Assembly: GCA_031271805.1 (NCBI GenBank)
Contig: JAISUX010000002.1
Coordinates: 1 to 39,868, forward strand
Reading direction: 5' to 3'
Source: Tannerella sp.
Lineage (GTDB): Bacteria > Bacteroidota > Bacteroidia > Bacteroidales > Tannerellaceae
Length of the DNA: 39,868 nt
Part shown: positions 25,511 through 35,037 of the stretch, piece by piece
Numbering within the stretch: the stretch's first letter is position 1
Layout: every line of letters begins with the position of its first letter
Program-made: the position numbers and the translations under genes
The notes under the pieces: model-generated
Databases searched by the model: none
Told to the model about the DNA's origin: nothing
Seen by the model: the letters and a program-made list of their open reading frames with translations, nothing else

Positions 25511-27286
25511 ATGAGAACTTCAGCTCTTCAATATTTGTATCTTCAAAAGCCGATAAGTTCGGTGGTTATAATCTGCGCGATTGCGTTGTTGCCGTTTATT
25601 TCGGGCGACTTTTATACTAAGGGTGAGCCTCGCGAGGCGTCGGTTGCGGTCTCGATGCTTTCGTCCGGCAATTGGATCCTGCCCAAGGTCTATGCCGACG
25701 AATTTGCCTACAAACCTCCTATGGCTCACTGGCTTATGGCCGCCTGCTCCCTTCCACAGGGAGAAGTTACGGAATTTTCGTCTCGCCTGCCGTCGGCCAT
25801 CGCACTGATTGTGTTGCTCGGCTTCACTCTCGCGTTCTTCGGGAAACGAATACGCTTTCAGGAGGCTTTCATCGCGACTTTGCTGCTCATGACATGTTTT
25901 GAAATACATCGAGCGGGAATGGCTGCTCGGGTCGATATGATACTGACAACCTTTACAGTACTCGGATTGATGCAACTGTACAGGTGGGAAAACAAGCTGA
26001 ATCTCAAGGGATTACCCGTTATTATCCCACTATTGTTCAGCGCGGCGGCGCTGACAAAAGGCCCGGTAGGGATTATCTTGCCGTTGTTCATATTCTTCGT
26101 CTATCTCTGTATCTTGCGGAAATATCGTTTTGGGAAGATACTGAAATGCTGCCTGTATGTCGGCGTTTCGTCGCTTTTCATTCCTTTGATTTGGTATGTG
26201 GAGGCTTATCTTGATGGTGGAAAGGATTTTCTCGACGTGACGCTCGCCGAGAATTTCGGTCGATTTTTTCATTTGAGCGAGGAGGCAATCAATTACAACC
26301 TTGGCCATAAGGAAAGCGTATTTTACAATTTTATAACGCTTATTTCAGGTTTCATCCCATGGACGCTGCTGTTCGTTTTTTCGCTTTTCGGAGCAAAATG
26401 GCGCATGCCGGGCAAATCCTTTAAACAGATTCTGCGAGACGCATGGATATGGTTCGTTTCGATAGAAAAAATGAAACGCTTCAGCATCGTCGCCACAGTA
26501 TGCATCATCTTCTTTTTCTCAATCCCTTCGAGTAAACGAAGCGTTTATCTGATGCCCGCCTATCCTTTTATATCAATACTTCTCGCGCAATATTTCATCT
26601 ACATAACCGAGAATCGCGCAAAAGTAACTCGTATATTCGCTATTTTCATCACTTCCGTTGTTTCGATAGCCTTCCTTGCAGGCCTTGCAATAATGACCGG
26701 TCTTATTGAGCCTGCCGCTCTTGTCGCCCGCTTCACGTCGGATGAATCAATACGAAATTCCGTCCTCGGCATAGCCTCTGCCGACAGCATCTCCGCATGG
26801 ATAATCATGTTCGTCCTTTTAGTCGCAATATGTACGGTTATCTATCAGACAACCAAGCGAATAAATATCAAAATCCTTTATTCGACCATCCTTCTTTCTT
26901 TCGCCCTTAACCTCTTCATAGACGGCATAGTGATGCCGGGCGTCCGCGAAGCCTCCTCTGCCCGTCTTTTTGCCGAGCAGATTGCCGCCAAGTACGACCT
27001 TTCAAATGAAAAGGTCTATGTGATGAATAATCTGCGGGAATATGGCAATCTCTACGCGATGAATTTCTATCTCGGCAACTCCTTTCACAACTTCGAGAGC
27101 GAAAAAAGTACAAGCGGCTACTTTCTGACCACCGAGAAAGACCTCGAAAAAGTCCTGCAAAACTATAGCGGCAGGTACAAGTTCGAGCGTTTGGAAACAT
27201 CTCTTTATCAGGGAGATATCCGCAGTAAAGCAGTGCTATTGAGATTTGCGCTATTATCCCCCGAAAGTGCCGGCTATAAGGATTGA
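25511..27286 (+). CDS. ArnT-like membrane glycosyltransferase (GT83/PMT superfamily)
   Basis: Proteins of this type transfer a sugar from a polyprenyl-phosphate donor to lipid A, protein or glycan on the outer face of the inner membrane. The 591-residue product has about a dozen membrane segments, the acidic motif GEPREA (residues 37-42) in the first periplasmic loop and KPPMAHWL (68-75), both typical of the ArnT branch. A soluble C-terminal part starts near 480. The acceptor is unknown; proximity to the LPS permease favours lipid A or LPS. The gene starts 11 bases after the permease, and its last 33 bases overlap the 3' end of the V-ATPase K gene on the other strand. Confidence 0.85.
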   Translation: MRTSALQYLYLQKPISSVVIICAIALLPFISGDFYTKGEPREASVAVSMLSSGNWILPKVYADEFAYKPPMAHWLMAACSLPQGEVTEFSSRLPSAIALIVLLGFTLAFFGKRIRFQEAFIATLLLMTCFEIHRAGMAARVDMILTTFTVLGLMQLYRWENKLNLKGLPVIIPLLFSAAALTKGPVGIILPLFIFFVYLCILRKYRFGKILKCCLYVGVSSLFIPLIWYVEAYLDGGKDFLDVTLAENFGRFFHLSEEAINYNLGHKESVFYNFITLISGFIPWTLLFVFSLFGAKWRMPGKSFKQILRDAWIWFVSIEKMKRFSIVATVCIIFFFSIPSSKRSVYLMPAYPFISILLAQYFIYITENRAKVTRIFAIFITSVVSIAFLAGLAIMTGLIEPAALVARFTSDESIRNSVLGIASADSISAWIIMFVLLVAICTVIYQTTKRINIKILYSTILLSFALNLFIDGIVMPGVREASSARLFAEQIAAKYDLSNEKVYVMNNLREYGNLYAMNFYLGNSFHNFESEKSTSGYFLTTEKDLEKVLQNYSGRYKFERLETSLYQGDIRSKAVLLRFALLSPESAGYKD

Positions 27287-27706
27287 GACCACTAAAGCGA
27301 GGATGGCATATAGTTCGGGGAAGACGGCCATGACCATTGTTGCGGCGAAGACATTGTGTCCTGCGGCAGTGGCGGCTACTCCGGCAGCGCAAACCTGACC
27401 TTGGCGGATTGCCGAGAAAAGTCCGGCAAAGCCCATCAACAAGCCTGCTCCGAAGATTCCGGCGGCATTAATCCACGAAATATCGGCTATGAGGTACTGT
27501 TGCACCATCATATAGGCGACAAAGCCGTACAAACCTTGCGAACTCGGAAGAGCGCTCAAGCCGATATACGAACCCATTTTTTCGGGCGCCTTTTTCATCG
27601 CTCCTACCACAGCGTTTCCGCATATAGTCAGGCCATACGCGCTACCGATACCACTCAATCCTACCATAAATGCTACTCCTACGTAGGCTAATACAATTGG
27701 TTCCAT
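27254..27706 (-). CDS. ntpK: V-type ATP synthase/ATPase subunit K (proteolipid ring)
   Basis: Subunit K forms the ion-carrying rotor ring. The 150-residue product is a duplicated hairpin with four membrane helices. Helix 2 has LPSSQGLYGF with Gln57, and helix 4 has FPELYAILA with Glu131, the expected ion-binding carboxylate. Helix 3 keeps Gln residues (RQGQVCAAG, 102 and 104). This P-x-x-Q plus Gln and Glu arrangement resembles the Na+ site of Enterococcus hirae NtpK, so Na+ coupling is plausible but inferred. It is the last gene of the operon, 30 bases after subunit I, and its 3' end overlaps the converging glycosyltransferase gene. Confidence 0.93.
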   Translation of the reverse strand: MEPIVLAYVGVAFMVGLSGIGSAYGLTICGNAVVGAMKKAPEKMGSYIGLSALPSSQGLYGFVAYMMVQQYLIADISWINAAGIFGAGLLMGFAGLFSAIRQGQVCAAGVAATAAGHNVFAATMVMAVFPELYAILALVVSILIAGTFGG

Positions 27707-27736
27707 AAATTTTTCCTTTTAATTTGTTATTTTGAT

Positions 27737-29551
27737 TTATAATTTTCTAAATGGTTTATAGTCCAATCCACCGCCCTCGAACTCGGAGTTTTTATAGTAC
27801 TCGACGTAGATGAGACGCAGAGGATGGACAAGCGAACTGATAAGACTTAACCCTATATTCAATGCATGGCCGACGAGCAGGATTAGCAGCATAGGAAGCC
27901 AGCGGATAAAGGGGCTTATCGAAGCCGTCATGTCTATCGCCATCGAATTGAACACGCCGCCCAACAAGGCGCCGGTAAGTCCGATAGCATAGAGACGGAT
28001 GTATGAGAGGACGTCGCCAACAAGACCGGAAACGGTGTTGTAGGTCGCCCACAGGCCGGATCCGAAGTTGAGGAAGACGTTTTTGCCCGGCGTGTTATAG
28101 AGCAATGCAATTGCTGCCGATATACCCGCAACGCCGTAGAGAAAATACTCCAAAGGCTTGGGCAGGACTATTTGAGTCATCATCGGCAACGCAAGTATGC
28201 AGGCGCCGGACAGTATAAGAAATATCCACGCAAAAGCCGAAAGGCTGTACTTGAAACCTCGCTGTATCTTGATTTTCATCGCGGCGACAAACTTGCCGTA
28301 AATAACGTGGACAAAACCTATCACGAGGGATATAATCATCAGGTTCTGACTTGTCAGAAAGTAATTCTTTATCGACGCTAAGGCCTTTATTTCTATTAGC
28401 GACACGCCGAAAAACGAGCCTGTGAGGATGCCAATAACAAGTGTCGCGGCTCCGAAATAGAGCAGCAGCGTGAGGATAGGGCGCATCGAAACGGATACTT
28501 TGTTCTTCATTATTAGCGCAACAGCAATGAGAAGCAGGCCGTAACCGCCGTCGCCGAAGCAGAGACCGAAGAAAAGCATAAAAAACGGCGCAAAAAGCGG
28601 CGTCGGGTCAAACTCGGCGTAGTTGGGCAACGAATAGAGTTGCGTTATAGGCTCGAAAAGACGAGTGAAACGATTGTTTTTCAGCTTAATAGGAATCACA
28701 TCATCGTCCGTAATGTCGAGTGGCTGACAGTAGTAACCTTCTTTCTCAAGCGCAGCCGCCATCTCGGCTGTTTTGTCGTTAGGAATCCAGCCTTCGAGAA
28801 GCATCAGTTTGTCGCCAGCCTCGGAGGATGTCTTAGCAACTGTCTGACTCCATGCTATTTGATTCTCTATTTCGGTTTTATATTTTTTGAGCGGCGCTGT
28901 ATAGGTGCGGGCTATTTCGAGCAGCGTGGCGTCGATCTCGGCTTTTTCACGTCCGGCGGCATCGATCTCGCTGCAAATATGATTATAGTCGCGCGACGGC
29001 AATTTGACCTGGTCGGCGTCAACAGCGACAGGGAATCCTATTGGCGTAAGCGTAAGGAAATAGACGTTCGACTGCACTTCGTTGATAACAAAAGCGTTGT
29101 TTTTTGACAACCATTCGTTGTCGAAATGAGACTTCTGACAGGTATAAAAGCTTGTTATATAGCCGGATTGGCGGATTTTTGCGATCGTGTCGTACGAGAA
29201 ATCACCCCAAACGGTGAAGGCTTCGCGCTCTTTTTCGAGCGATGCGATAGCGGATTGAACTTTGGCTGATTTCTCGCGCAAGGTCTCTATTTGTGAGATA
29301 ATAAGCTCATAGTCTTGCTTAGGCGCCTCAGGTTTTGAAGCGATGTCATCGGGAAGCAACGATTCTAAGAAAGCGATTTGTGTCTTAGCACGCTTTTCCT
29401 TAGTAGTAAGTTCCTGAATAATAGCCGGTTCGGCGATGGAATCTGAGGCATTTTTGACATGCACAACTCCGAGCGAGCGCAGGCGTTCGAGGAAAGAATC
29501 GTATTCCTTGTGATAAACCAAATAAGCGTACTTATTCATTTTTACTATCAT
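27737..29551 (-). CDS. ntpI: V-type ATPase subunit I (membrane stator)
   Basis: Subunit I provides the ion half-channels and the stator link to the peripheral stalk. The 604-residue product has a soluble N-terminal half (about 1-300) with coiled-coil parts and a C-terminal half with about seven membrane helices, including PLFAPFFMLFFGLCFGDGGYG, VLSYIRLYAIGLTGALL and LLILLVGHALNIGLSLISSLVHPLRLIYVEYYKNSEFEGGG (long sequence shortened to motifs: Arg in SYIRLYA is the conserved channel residue). The ATG overlaps the D stop (ATGA), implying coupling. Confidence 0.93.
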   Translation of the reverse strand: MIVKMNKYAYLVYHKEYDSFLERLRSLGVVHVKNASDSIAEPAIIQELTTKEKRAKTQIAFLESLLPDDIASKPEAPKQDYELIISQIETLREKSAKVQSAIASLEKEREAFTVWGDFSYDTIAKIRQSGYITSFYTCQKSHFDNEWLSKNNAFVINEVQSNVYFLTLTPIGFPVAVDADQVKLPSRDYNHICSEIDAAGREKAEIDATLLEIARTYTAPLKKYKTEIENQIAWSQTVAKTSSEAGDKLMLLEGWIPNDKTAEMAAALEKEGYYCQPLDITDDDVIPIKLKNNRFTRLFEPITQLYSLPNYAEFDPTPLFAPFFMLFFGLCFGDGGYGLLLIAVALIMKNKVSVSMRPILTLLLYFGAATLVIGILTGSFFGVSLIEIKALASIKNYFLTSQNLMIISLVIGFVHVIYGKFVAAMKIKIQRGFKYSLSAFAWIFLILSGACILALPMMTQIVLPKPLEYFLYGVAGISAAIALLYNTPGKNVFLNFGSGLWATYNTVSGLVGDVLSYIRLYAIGLTGALLGGVFNSMAIDMTASISPFIRWLPMLLILLVGHALNIGLSLISSLVHPLRLIYVEYYKNSEFEGGGLDYKPFRKL

Positions 29552-30177
29552 ACTTCGTCCTCCTCCTTTCTTTTATTAATAATAGCCGCGCGTTTCTCCT
29601 GGTTGGCGCGCATGATTTTCTGCGACGACTTCGAAAGACTTTCCTCATCTTCCATGAAACGTTTGATTTTACGGATTGCATCTTTATAGCCAGGGATTTG
29701 CACCTTTTCAAAGAGATTGAGTTTTTGCGTCGTCTTGCGGCGAGCGCGTTCGAGCATCTTCAGTTTCAGGCCTGTAAACTCGGTCTCTATACCTGTCGAG
29801 GCAAGTGTTTTGAGAACATTTATGCCATCGAAGAACCATGGCGGGCTGTTGAAAAGGCTGAAAGTCTTGACATCGAACGAAATACCGTCCAATACAGGCA
29901 CGATCACACCGGCGATTTTGCGTGACGAGAGGGCGACATTACGAACGGCAATCAGACGCGGGTCGAACTCCGACCATAGAGCCGACATGTAGTCGTAGCT
30001 GCGGAAGTCGCTTTCCAACTTCGTTTCGAGCGCTGTCATCTGGTCTTTAGTCCGCTTAACTTCGAGGCGCAGTGCGTTCTCCTTGCTCTTTATCGTGGGC
30101 AAAGCGCGCTCGCGTATCTTTAGCTGTTTCTCAAGCCCTTGCAACGAGGTTTTGTTGTATTGAAACGTTATTGCCAT
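29548..30177 (-). CDS. ntpD: V-type ATPase subunit D (central shaft)
   Basis: Subunit D is the coiled-coil rotor shaft inside the A3B3 hexamer. The 209-residue product is mostly helical, with N-terminal (about 8-70) and C-terminal (about 125-195) heptad-rich stretches, as expected for the antiparallel coiled coil, and the family motif LKMLERARRKTTQKLNLFEKV near 140-160. It follows subunit B by three bases and overlaps the start of subunit I by four bases. A charged Lys/Glu-rich C-terminal tail is normal. Confidence 0.92.
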   Translation of the reverse strand: MAITFQYNKTSLQGLEKQLKIRERALPTIKSKENALRLEVKRTKDQMTALETKLESDFRSYDYMSALWSEFDPRLIAVRNVALSSRKIAGVIVPVLDGISFDVKTFSLFNSPPWFFDGINVLKTLASTGIETEFTGLKLKMLERARRKTTQKLNLFEKVQIPGYKDAIRKIKRFMEDEESLSKSSQKIMRANQEKRAAIINKRKEEDEV

Positions 30178-30180
30178 ATC

Positions 30181-31500
30181 TTATTTCTTCCAATAAGTAT
30201 CTACAAGAGCCTGCTTGATATTGACCTCTTCGGGTTTGAAATGCTTGGCGAAAAGTTGCCATGCGACATCGAGCATCTCGGTCGTGTCAAGGTTGACGTC
30301 GATTGCAAGAAGTCGTTCGGAATAGTCTTTTGCAAAGGCGAGAGTACGGTTATCGTAGTCCGTGAGGTCGAAGCCGTTCTCCATCTTGGTTTTAGCGTCG
30401 GCGGCGTCGGCGTATAGACGAACGGCGGCGTTCATTACCTGCGGATGATCTTCACGGGTTTTCTTGCCGACAACCAACTGTTTAAGTCGCGAAAGCGAAC
30501 GGAAGGGATCAACAATGACCTTGCCGACATCACTGTCGCGACGCAGATATAGCTGTCCCTCAGTGATATAGCCGGTATTATCCGGCACGGCATGGGTTAT
30601 GTCGCCACCCGAAAGGGTCGTGACGGCGATAATCGTGATCGAACCGCCGTCGGGAAACTGCACCGCCTTTTCGTAAATCTTAGCCAGGTCGGAATAGAGC
30701 GAACCAGGCATCGAATCCTTAGATGGGATTTGGTCCATACGGTTGGAAACGATTGCGAGCGCATCGGCGTAATTAGTCATATCGGTCAGCAATACAAGCA
30801 CCTTTTCATGCTTCTCAACGGCGAAATATTCGGCTGCCGTGAGCGCCATGTCGGGCACGAGAATACGCTCTACAGACGGGTCTTCGGTCGTATTTATAAA
30901 ACTGACAATGCGATTGAGGGCGCCTGCGTTGCTGAAGGTATTCTTGAAAAAGAGATAATCGTCGTTGGTCATACCCATGCCGCCGAGGATGATTTTATCG
31001 GAGACGGCGCGTAAGGCTACGATAGCCATAACTTGGTTGAACGGCTGGTCGGGGTCGGCAAAGAACGGGATTTTCTGCCCCGTCACAAGCGTATTGTTGA
31101 GGTCAATGCCCGCAATACCCGTTGCTATGAGTTCCGACGGCTGGCGGCGACGCACCGGATTTACCGACGGACCGCCGATTTCCACCTCGCGTCCTTCGGG
31201 GATCGGGCCGCCATCGACAGGCTCGCCGTAAGCGTTGAAGAACCGTCCGGCGAGTTGCTCGCCGACTTTGAGCGTAGGCGCTTTGCCCATGAACACTACC
31301 TCGGCATTAGTGCGAATACCTTCGGTGCCTGAAAAAACCTGCAACGTAACCTCGTCGCCGACAATCTTGACCACCTGAGCCAACTTGCCGTCCACCGAAG
31401 CCAACTCATCGTACCCGATGCCGGTAGCCTTGAGCGAACATGTCGCCTTTGTTATCTGTGTTATCTGCGTGAATATTTTTTGAAATGCCTTTGTTGCCAT
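30181..31500 (-). CDS. ntpB: V-type ATPase subunit B (non-catalytic)
   Basis: Subunit B forms the A3B3 head with subunit A and contributes to the nucleotide sites, but lacks its own Walker A motif. The 439-residue product has the RecA-like core with VTGQKIPFFADPDQPFNQVMA in place of the P-loop and the conserved region PSKDSMPGSLYSDLAKIYEKA and SRLKQLVVGKKTREDH near the C-terminal domain. It begins four bases after the subunit A stop and ends three bases before subunit D. Confidence 0.95.
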   Translation of the reverse strand: MATKAFQKIFTQITQITKATCSLKATGIGYDELASVDGKLAQVVKIVGDEVTLQVFSGTEGIRTNAEVVFMGKAPTLKVGEQLAGRFFNAYGEPVDGGPIPEGREVEIGGPSVNPVRRRQPSELIATGIAGIDLNNTLVTGQKIPFFADPDQPFNQVMAIVALRAVSDKIILGGMGMTNDDYLFFKNTFSNAGALNRIVSFINTTEDPSVERILVPDMALTAAEYFAVEKHEKVLVLLTDMTNYADALAIVSNRMDQIPSKDSMPGSLYSDLAKIYEKAVQFPDGGSITIIAVTTLSGGDITHAVPDNTGYITEGQLYLRRDSDVGKVIVDPFRSLSRLKQLVVGKKTREDHPQVMNAAVRLYADAADAKTKMENGFDLTDYDNRTLAFAKDYSERLLAIDVNLDTTEMLDVAWQLFAKHFKPEEVNIKQALVDTYWKK

Positions 31501-31504
31501 GTCT

Positions 31505-33256
31505 TTATTTCCTTTCCGCGATTAATTTTTCGATTTGTTGTGCGTATCCGTTGAATTGCTCACTCTTGAACTCCGAGTAGTTCATCTGCTTGAAGACGTT
31601 TATCAGACGCTTGAAATAGTCGGATACTTCTTCGAACTTTTCAAACTTGAAGTCGGTGCGGCAGATATCCATTATCTTCTTGAGCATAAAATCCTGCCTC
31701 TCAAGGGGACAAACGGCGTCGATTGCGTCGAAAGCATCCTGCTGAAGGACGATGAAGTCTATCAGTTCGGACTTCCAAAAAGTCACATGATAGTCCACAG
31801 GCACACCGTCGTCGCCTAAGATATTTATCTGTTCCGAAATCTCTTTGCCGCGCAACATGCGGGTCTTGACTTCGTTGACCATATCAATCCAGTCCGGTGA
31901 TATGTGCTTTGATATATATTCGATAAATTCCGGATATTCGAGGTATTTAGAGTAGGAATCTATGGGATTGACGGCCGGGTATCGTTTGCGGTCGGCGCGT
32001 GCCTGTTCGAGTGCGTAGAAGCAACGGGCGACCTTCTTTGTATTCTCCGTCACAGGCTCTTTAAGGTTACCTCCCGCAGGTGATACGGTACCTATGAACG
32101 TCACAGAGCCGGTTTTGCCGTTGTACAATTCGACCATCCCCGCACGAGCATAAAAATTGGCGACAATAGCCGAGAGATCCATTGGGAAAGCGTCCTGTCC
32201 GGGCAGTTCTTCGAGACGGTTGGACATCTCGCGCAAGGCCTGCGCCCAACGTGAGGTAGAATCGGCCATCAAAAGCACTTTCAACCCCATATTGCGGTAA
32301 TATTCGGCGATCGTCATTGCCGTATAAACCGAGGCTTCGCGGGCGGCAACCGGCATGTTCGACGTGTTTGCGATGATAACGGTGCGCTCCATAAGTTTAC
32401 GCCCGGTATGAGGGTCTTCGAGTTCGGGAAATTCGACGAAGATTTCTACTACCTCGTTGGCTCGTTCACCGCAAGCTGCCATAATAACGATGTCTGCCTC
32501 CGCCTGTTTCGATATAGCGTGCTGAAGCACGGTCTTTCCCGTTCCGAACGGTCCGGGAATGAAGCCCGTGCCGCCTTCGACTATCGGATTCACGGTGTCA
32601 ATTATTCTCACTCCCGTTTCGAGCAGTTTGTAGGGACGGGGCTTCTCGCGATAGCATCCGATAGGCTTTTTGACAGGCCACTTCTGCGTCATCTTGATCG
32701 TGTGGTCGGTACCCGCATCGTCGGTCGCAGTGGCTATGACATCGTTTATCGTATAGCGGCCTTCGGGGGCTATGTATTTCAACTTATACGTCCCCTCGAA
32801 AGCAAATGGAACCATGATGCGGTGGGGCTGTGAGTTTTCCTCAACCTCGCCAAGCCATGCGCCGGCCTTAACGGTGTCGCCGACTTGCGCCAAGGGCTTG
32901 AAATCCCATAACCGCTCCTCGTCGAGCGGGAAGGTATATTCACCCCGACGCAGGAAGACGCCCTCCATCTTATCCAAATCGTTCTGCAAACCGTCGTAGT
33001 TACGCGATAACATGCCCGGTCCGAGCGTCACTTCGAGCATGTGCCCCGTGAACTCCGCCTCATCGCCGACTTTCATGCCTCTGGTGCTTTCAAACACCTG
33101 CACGTAGGCATTCCGCCCGATGACCTTGATGACCTCCGACATCAGGCGCACGCCGCCGACAGTGATGTAGCAAATCTCGTTCTGCGAGACCGCACCTTCG
33201 ATTTCGACCGTCACAAGATTTGAAACTATACCTTTAATCTTTCCTTTTGTAGCCAT
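31505..33256 (-). CDS. ntpA: V-type ATPase subunit A (catalytic)
   Basis: Subunit A is the ATP-hydrolysing or -synthesising catalytic subunit. The 583-residue product has the N-terminal beta barrel, the non-homologous insertion typical of V/A-type A subunits (about 110-195), Walker A GPFGTGKT (235-242), the catalytic region MAACGERANEVVE and LLMADSTSRWAQALREMSNRL, and the C-terminal helical domain. It starts five bases after the DUF2764 gene. Length is normal for bacterial V-type A subunits. Confidence 0.97.
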   Translation of the reverse strand: MATKGKIKGIVSNLVTVEIEGAVSQNEICYITVGGVRLMSEVIKVIGRNAYVQVFESTRGMKVGDEAEFTGHMLEVTLGPGMLSRNYDGLQNDLDKMEGVFLRRGEYTFPLDEERLWDFKPLAQVGDTVKAGAWLGEVEENSQPHRIMVPFAFEGTYKLKYIAPEGRYTINDVIATATDDAGTDHTIKMTQKWPVKKPIGCYREKPRPYKLLETGVRIIDTVNPIVEGGTGFIPGPFGTGKTVLQHAISKQAEADIVIMAACGERANEVVEIFVEFPELEDPHTGRKLMERTVIIANTSNMPVAAREASVYTAMTIAEYYRNMGLKVLLMADSTSRWAQALREMSNRLEELPGQDAFPMDLSAIVANFYARAGMVELYNGKTGSVTFIGTVSPAGGNLKEPVTENTKKVARCFYALEQARADRKRYPAVNPIDSYSKYLEYPEFIEYISKHISPDWIDMVNEVKTRMLRGKEISEQINILGDDGVPVDYHVTFWKSELIDFIVLQQDAFDAIDAVCPLERQDFMLKKIMDICRTDFKFEKFEEVSDYFKRLINVFKQMNYSEFKSEQFNGYAQQIEKLIAERK

Positions 33257-33261
33257 AATTA

Positions 33262-34194
33262 TTATTTATGATTTTCCTTAAATTCGTCTAATATTATTGA
33301 GCTTTCGCGCTTCATGTCGCCGACAAGCGAGCGGAATTGCGTCTCGCCCCTCGTACGGTCGAGGGACGTCCATCTTTCGATGATTTCAAGCCGCATAATG
33401 TAGGCAGCAACGCTCTCGATGTCGAAGGCCTTGAAGAATGTATTCCTTTCAAGCCACTCCCACCGCATCGCATCAAGACTGCGTTCGCGCTCAATAACAT
33501 CCTGTTCCTCAGCAATTTGAATTATTTGAGCGAGGACATCCGGCGCTTCGGCGAGGGGATTTGAAAATCCGGAGGCGCCTTGAGTTCGGTCTGCGCCGGC
33601 GGTTACAATCAGTCCGGAAAAATCGCGTGAGCTTGATTGACGCAGATATGCGGCGGTCTCGCTGTCGCCAATGATAAAACGCGATTTGTCGAGGCCGTAT
33701 TTCCGGCAGTTAATAGCGGCGAAGATATTGCCGACATTGAGGTTCAACTCGAACCAGGCCGACATAAAAGCATTGCCGCAATGTGTCGCTTCATTGTAGT
33801 AAAGCGCCGAGAGGCGATCTTCGAGCAGTTGGTTTTCGTCGTTCTCTTCATCATCGAAACGTGCATAGTATTCGCGGACGAATCGCGCTAAATACGCCGG
33901 GACTTCGATGTTTTCGGGCGTGCGGTCTTCATCGTGCAACAAGGTGCATATTTCCTTGATATCATCTTCTGAAAGCGCCGCCCGCGTGTCGAAACGATAG
34001 CCCGCCGTCCGCCTCAAGTATGCAAGCAGGTTGGCATTATCGTACTTCAGGAAGAACCAGTTGAGCAGCCGCCGGTCGGAATCCGTCAGATAATCCCGAA
34101 GCTCAGCCTTGAAGTCCGCAACCGTCCAAACCGCCTTCGCATCATAAAGCGAAACGGTCGGCAAACCCGCGATCAAACAATAATATTTACTCAT
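33262..34194 (-). CDS. DUF2764 family protein, V-ATPase operon subunit X
   Basis: The 310-residue product starts SKYYCLIAGLPTVSL, the signature of DUF2764, a family found almost only between subunits E and A of V-type ATPase operons in Bacteroidetes, Chlamydiae and spirochaetes. It is largely helical and acidic, without membrane segments. The operon lacks a recognisable subunit C, and the helical make-up and position make it a candidate C-like connector, but this is inference. Its start overlaps the subunit E stop by one base (TGATG), so the two are coupled. Confidence 0.88.
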   Translation of the reverse strand: MSKYYCLIAGLPTVSLYDAKAVWTVADFKAELRDYLTDSDRRLLNWFFLKYDNANLLAYLRRTAGYRFDTRAALSEDDIKEICTLLHDEDRTPENIEVPAYLARFVREYYARFDDEENDENQLLEDRLSALYYNEATHCGNAFMSAWFELNLNVGNIFAAINCRKYGLDKSRFIIGDSETAAYLRQSSSRDFSGLIVTAGADRTQGASGFSNPLAEAPDVLAQIIQIAEEQDVIERERSLDAMRWEWLERNTFFKAFDIESVAAYIMRLEIIERWTSLDRTRGETQFRSLVGDMKRESSIILDEFKENHK

Positions 34195-34784
34195 CAGAAC
34201 AGCATTTCAATCAGTTGCGGACGCAAAAATTCCTTGAAATATGCGATGAACTCATCCTCTCTAAAAGTAATCTTATAGGATCCGTCGGCAGGAGATAATG
34301 TGAACGCCGCCGCCTTACCGTTGACTTGCGTGATTTGGACGCCCTTGTCGAGCAAGTATTTGGCGTTGGATGCGAAATAATCGGTCAGCCCCTTAGCGTC
34401 AGTCGTCTGAATATCAATATTTTCGCCTGCAGCCCACGACTTGGATATTTCGAGGATTGTCTGCCTCATAAAGTCCGGGTCGGTTGCCGCCGCGCGAACG
34501 TTATCGCTCGCTATGCGTCCCGTTACGAGGTTTGTCACCTCGCTTTTGAGCGCTTCGACCGCTTGCGAAGCAAACAGCCGCAGTTCCGCCTCGGTATGCT
34601 TCTTAAGTTCATCCGCCTGCTTTGAAGCGTCCTCAACGATTTGCCGCGCCTTAACTTCGGCATCTCGAAGTATCGCGTCCTTTTTTTCATTCGCCGCGGC
34701 TATAATACGCTCGGCTTCCTCATTACCTTTCTCCACGCCTTCCCGGTAAATTTTATCGGTAAGTTCCTGAATTTTAGTATCCAT
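34194..34784 (-). CDS. ntpE: V-type ATPase subunit E (peripheral stalk)
   Basis: Subunit E forms the peripheral stalk that holds the catalytic head static. The 196-residue product has a long N-terminal coiled coil (about 1-75, rich in Glu, Lys and Ala; GNEEAERIIAAANEKKDAIL) and a C-terminal globular domain (about 95-196). A stalk partner G/H is not seen in the operon. It is the first gene, with a -7 promoter box about 30 bases upstream at 34813-34820. Confidence 0.88.
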   Translation of the reverse strand: MDTKIQELTDKIYREGVEKGNEEAERIIAAANEKKDAILRDAEVKARQIVEDASKQADELKKHTEAELRLFASQAVEALKSEVTNLVTGRIASDNVRAAATDPDFMRQTILEISKSWAAGENIDIQTTDAKGLTDYFASNAKYLLDKGVQITQVNGKAAAFTLSPADGSYKITFREDEFIAYFKEFLRPQLIEMLF

Positions 34785-34812
34785 ATCTGCTGTTGTTAAT
34801 TCTTTGAAGCGA

Positions 34813-34820
34813 CAAAGTTA
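34813..34820 (-). promoter_or_regulatory. -7 box of the V-ATPase operon promoter
   Basis: On the minus strand TAACTTTG matches the -7 consensus exactly, about 30 bases before the subunit E ATG. No clear TTTG is found 19-21 bases upstream, so the -33 element is weak or absent. Confidence 0.5.
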
Positions 34821-34944
34821 ATAATTTTCAACTATCATGATGCGATTTTGCCTATAAAAAATTCAAAAAAAATGCAATTTGCATGATTATTATATGAATT
34901 TGAGGCAAAAAAAGCTATTGTTGAAAAAATTTTCGGCAAAAACC

Positions 34945-34975
34945 TTGCAGGTTTAAAAGAAAGGCTCTATCTTTG
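34945..34975 (+). promoter_or_regulatory. Promoter of the histone-H1-like gene
   Basis: TATCTTTG (34968-34975) matches the -7 consensus exactly and TTGC (34945-34948) sits 19 bases upstream as a partial -33 match. The leader to the ATG at 35038 is about 57 bases. Confidence 0.7.
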
Positions 34976-35037
34976 CCGCGCAAAACTAATAATTAGCAAC
35001 AAATAACTGATTTATTTTTTAACTAAAACAGAGTAAA

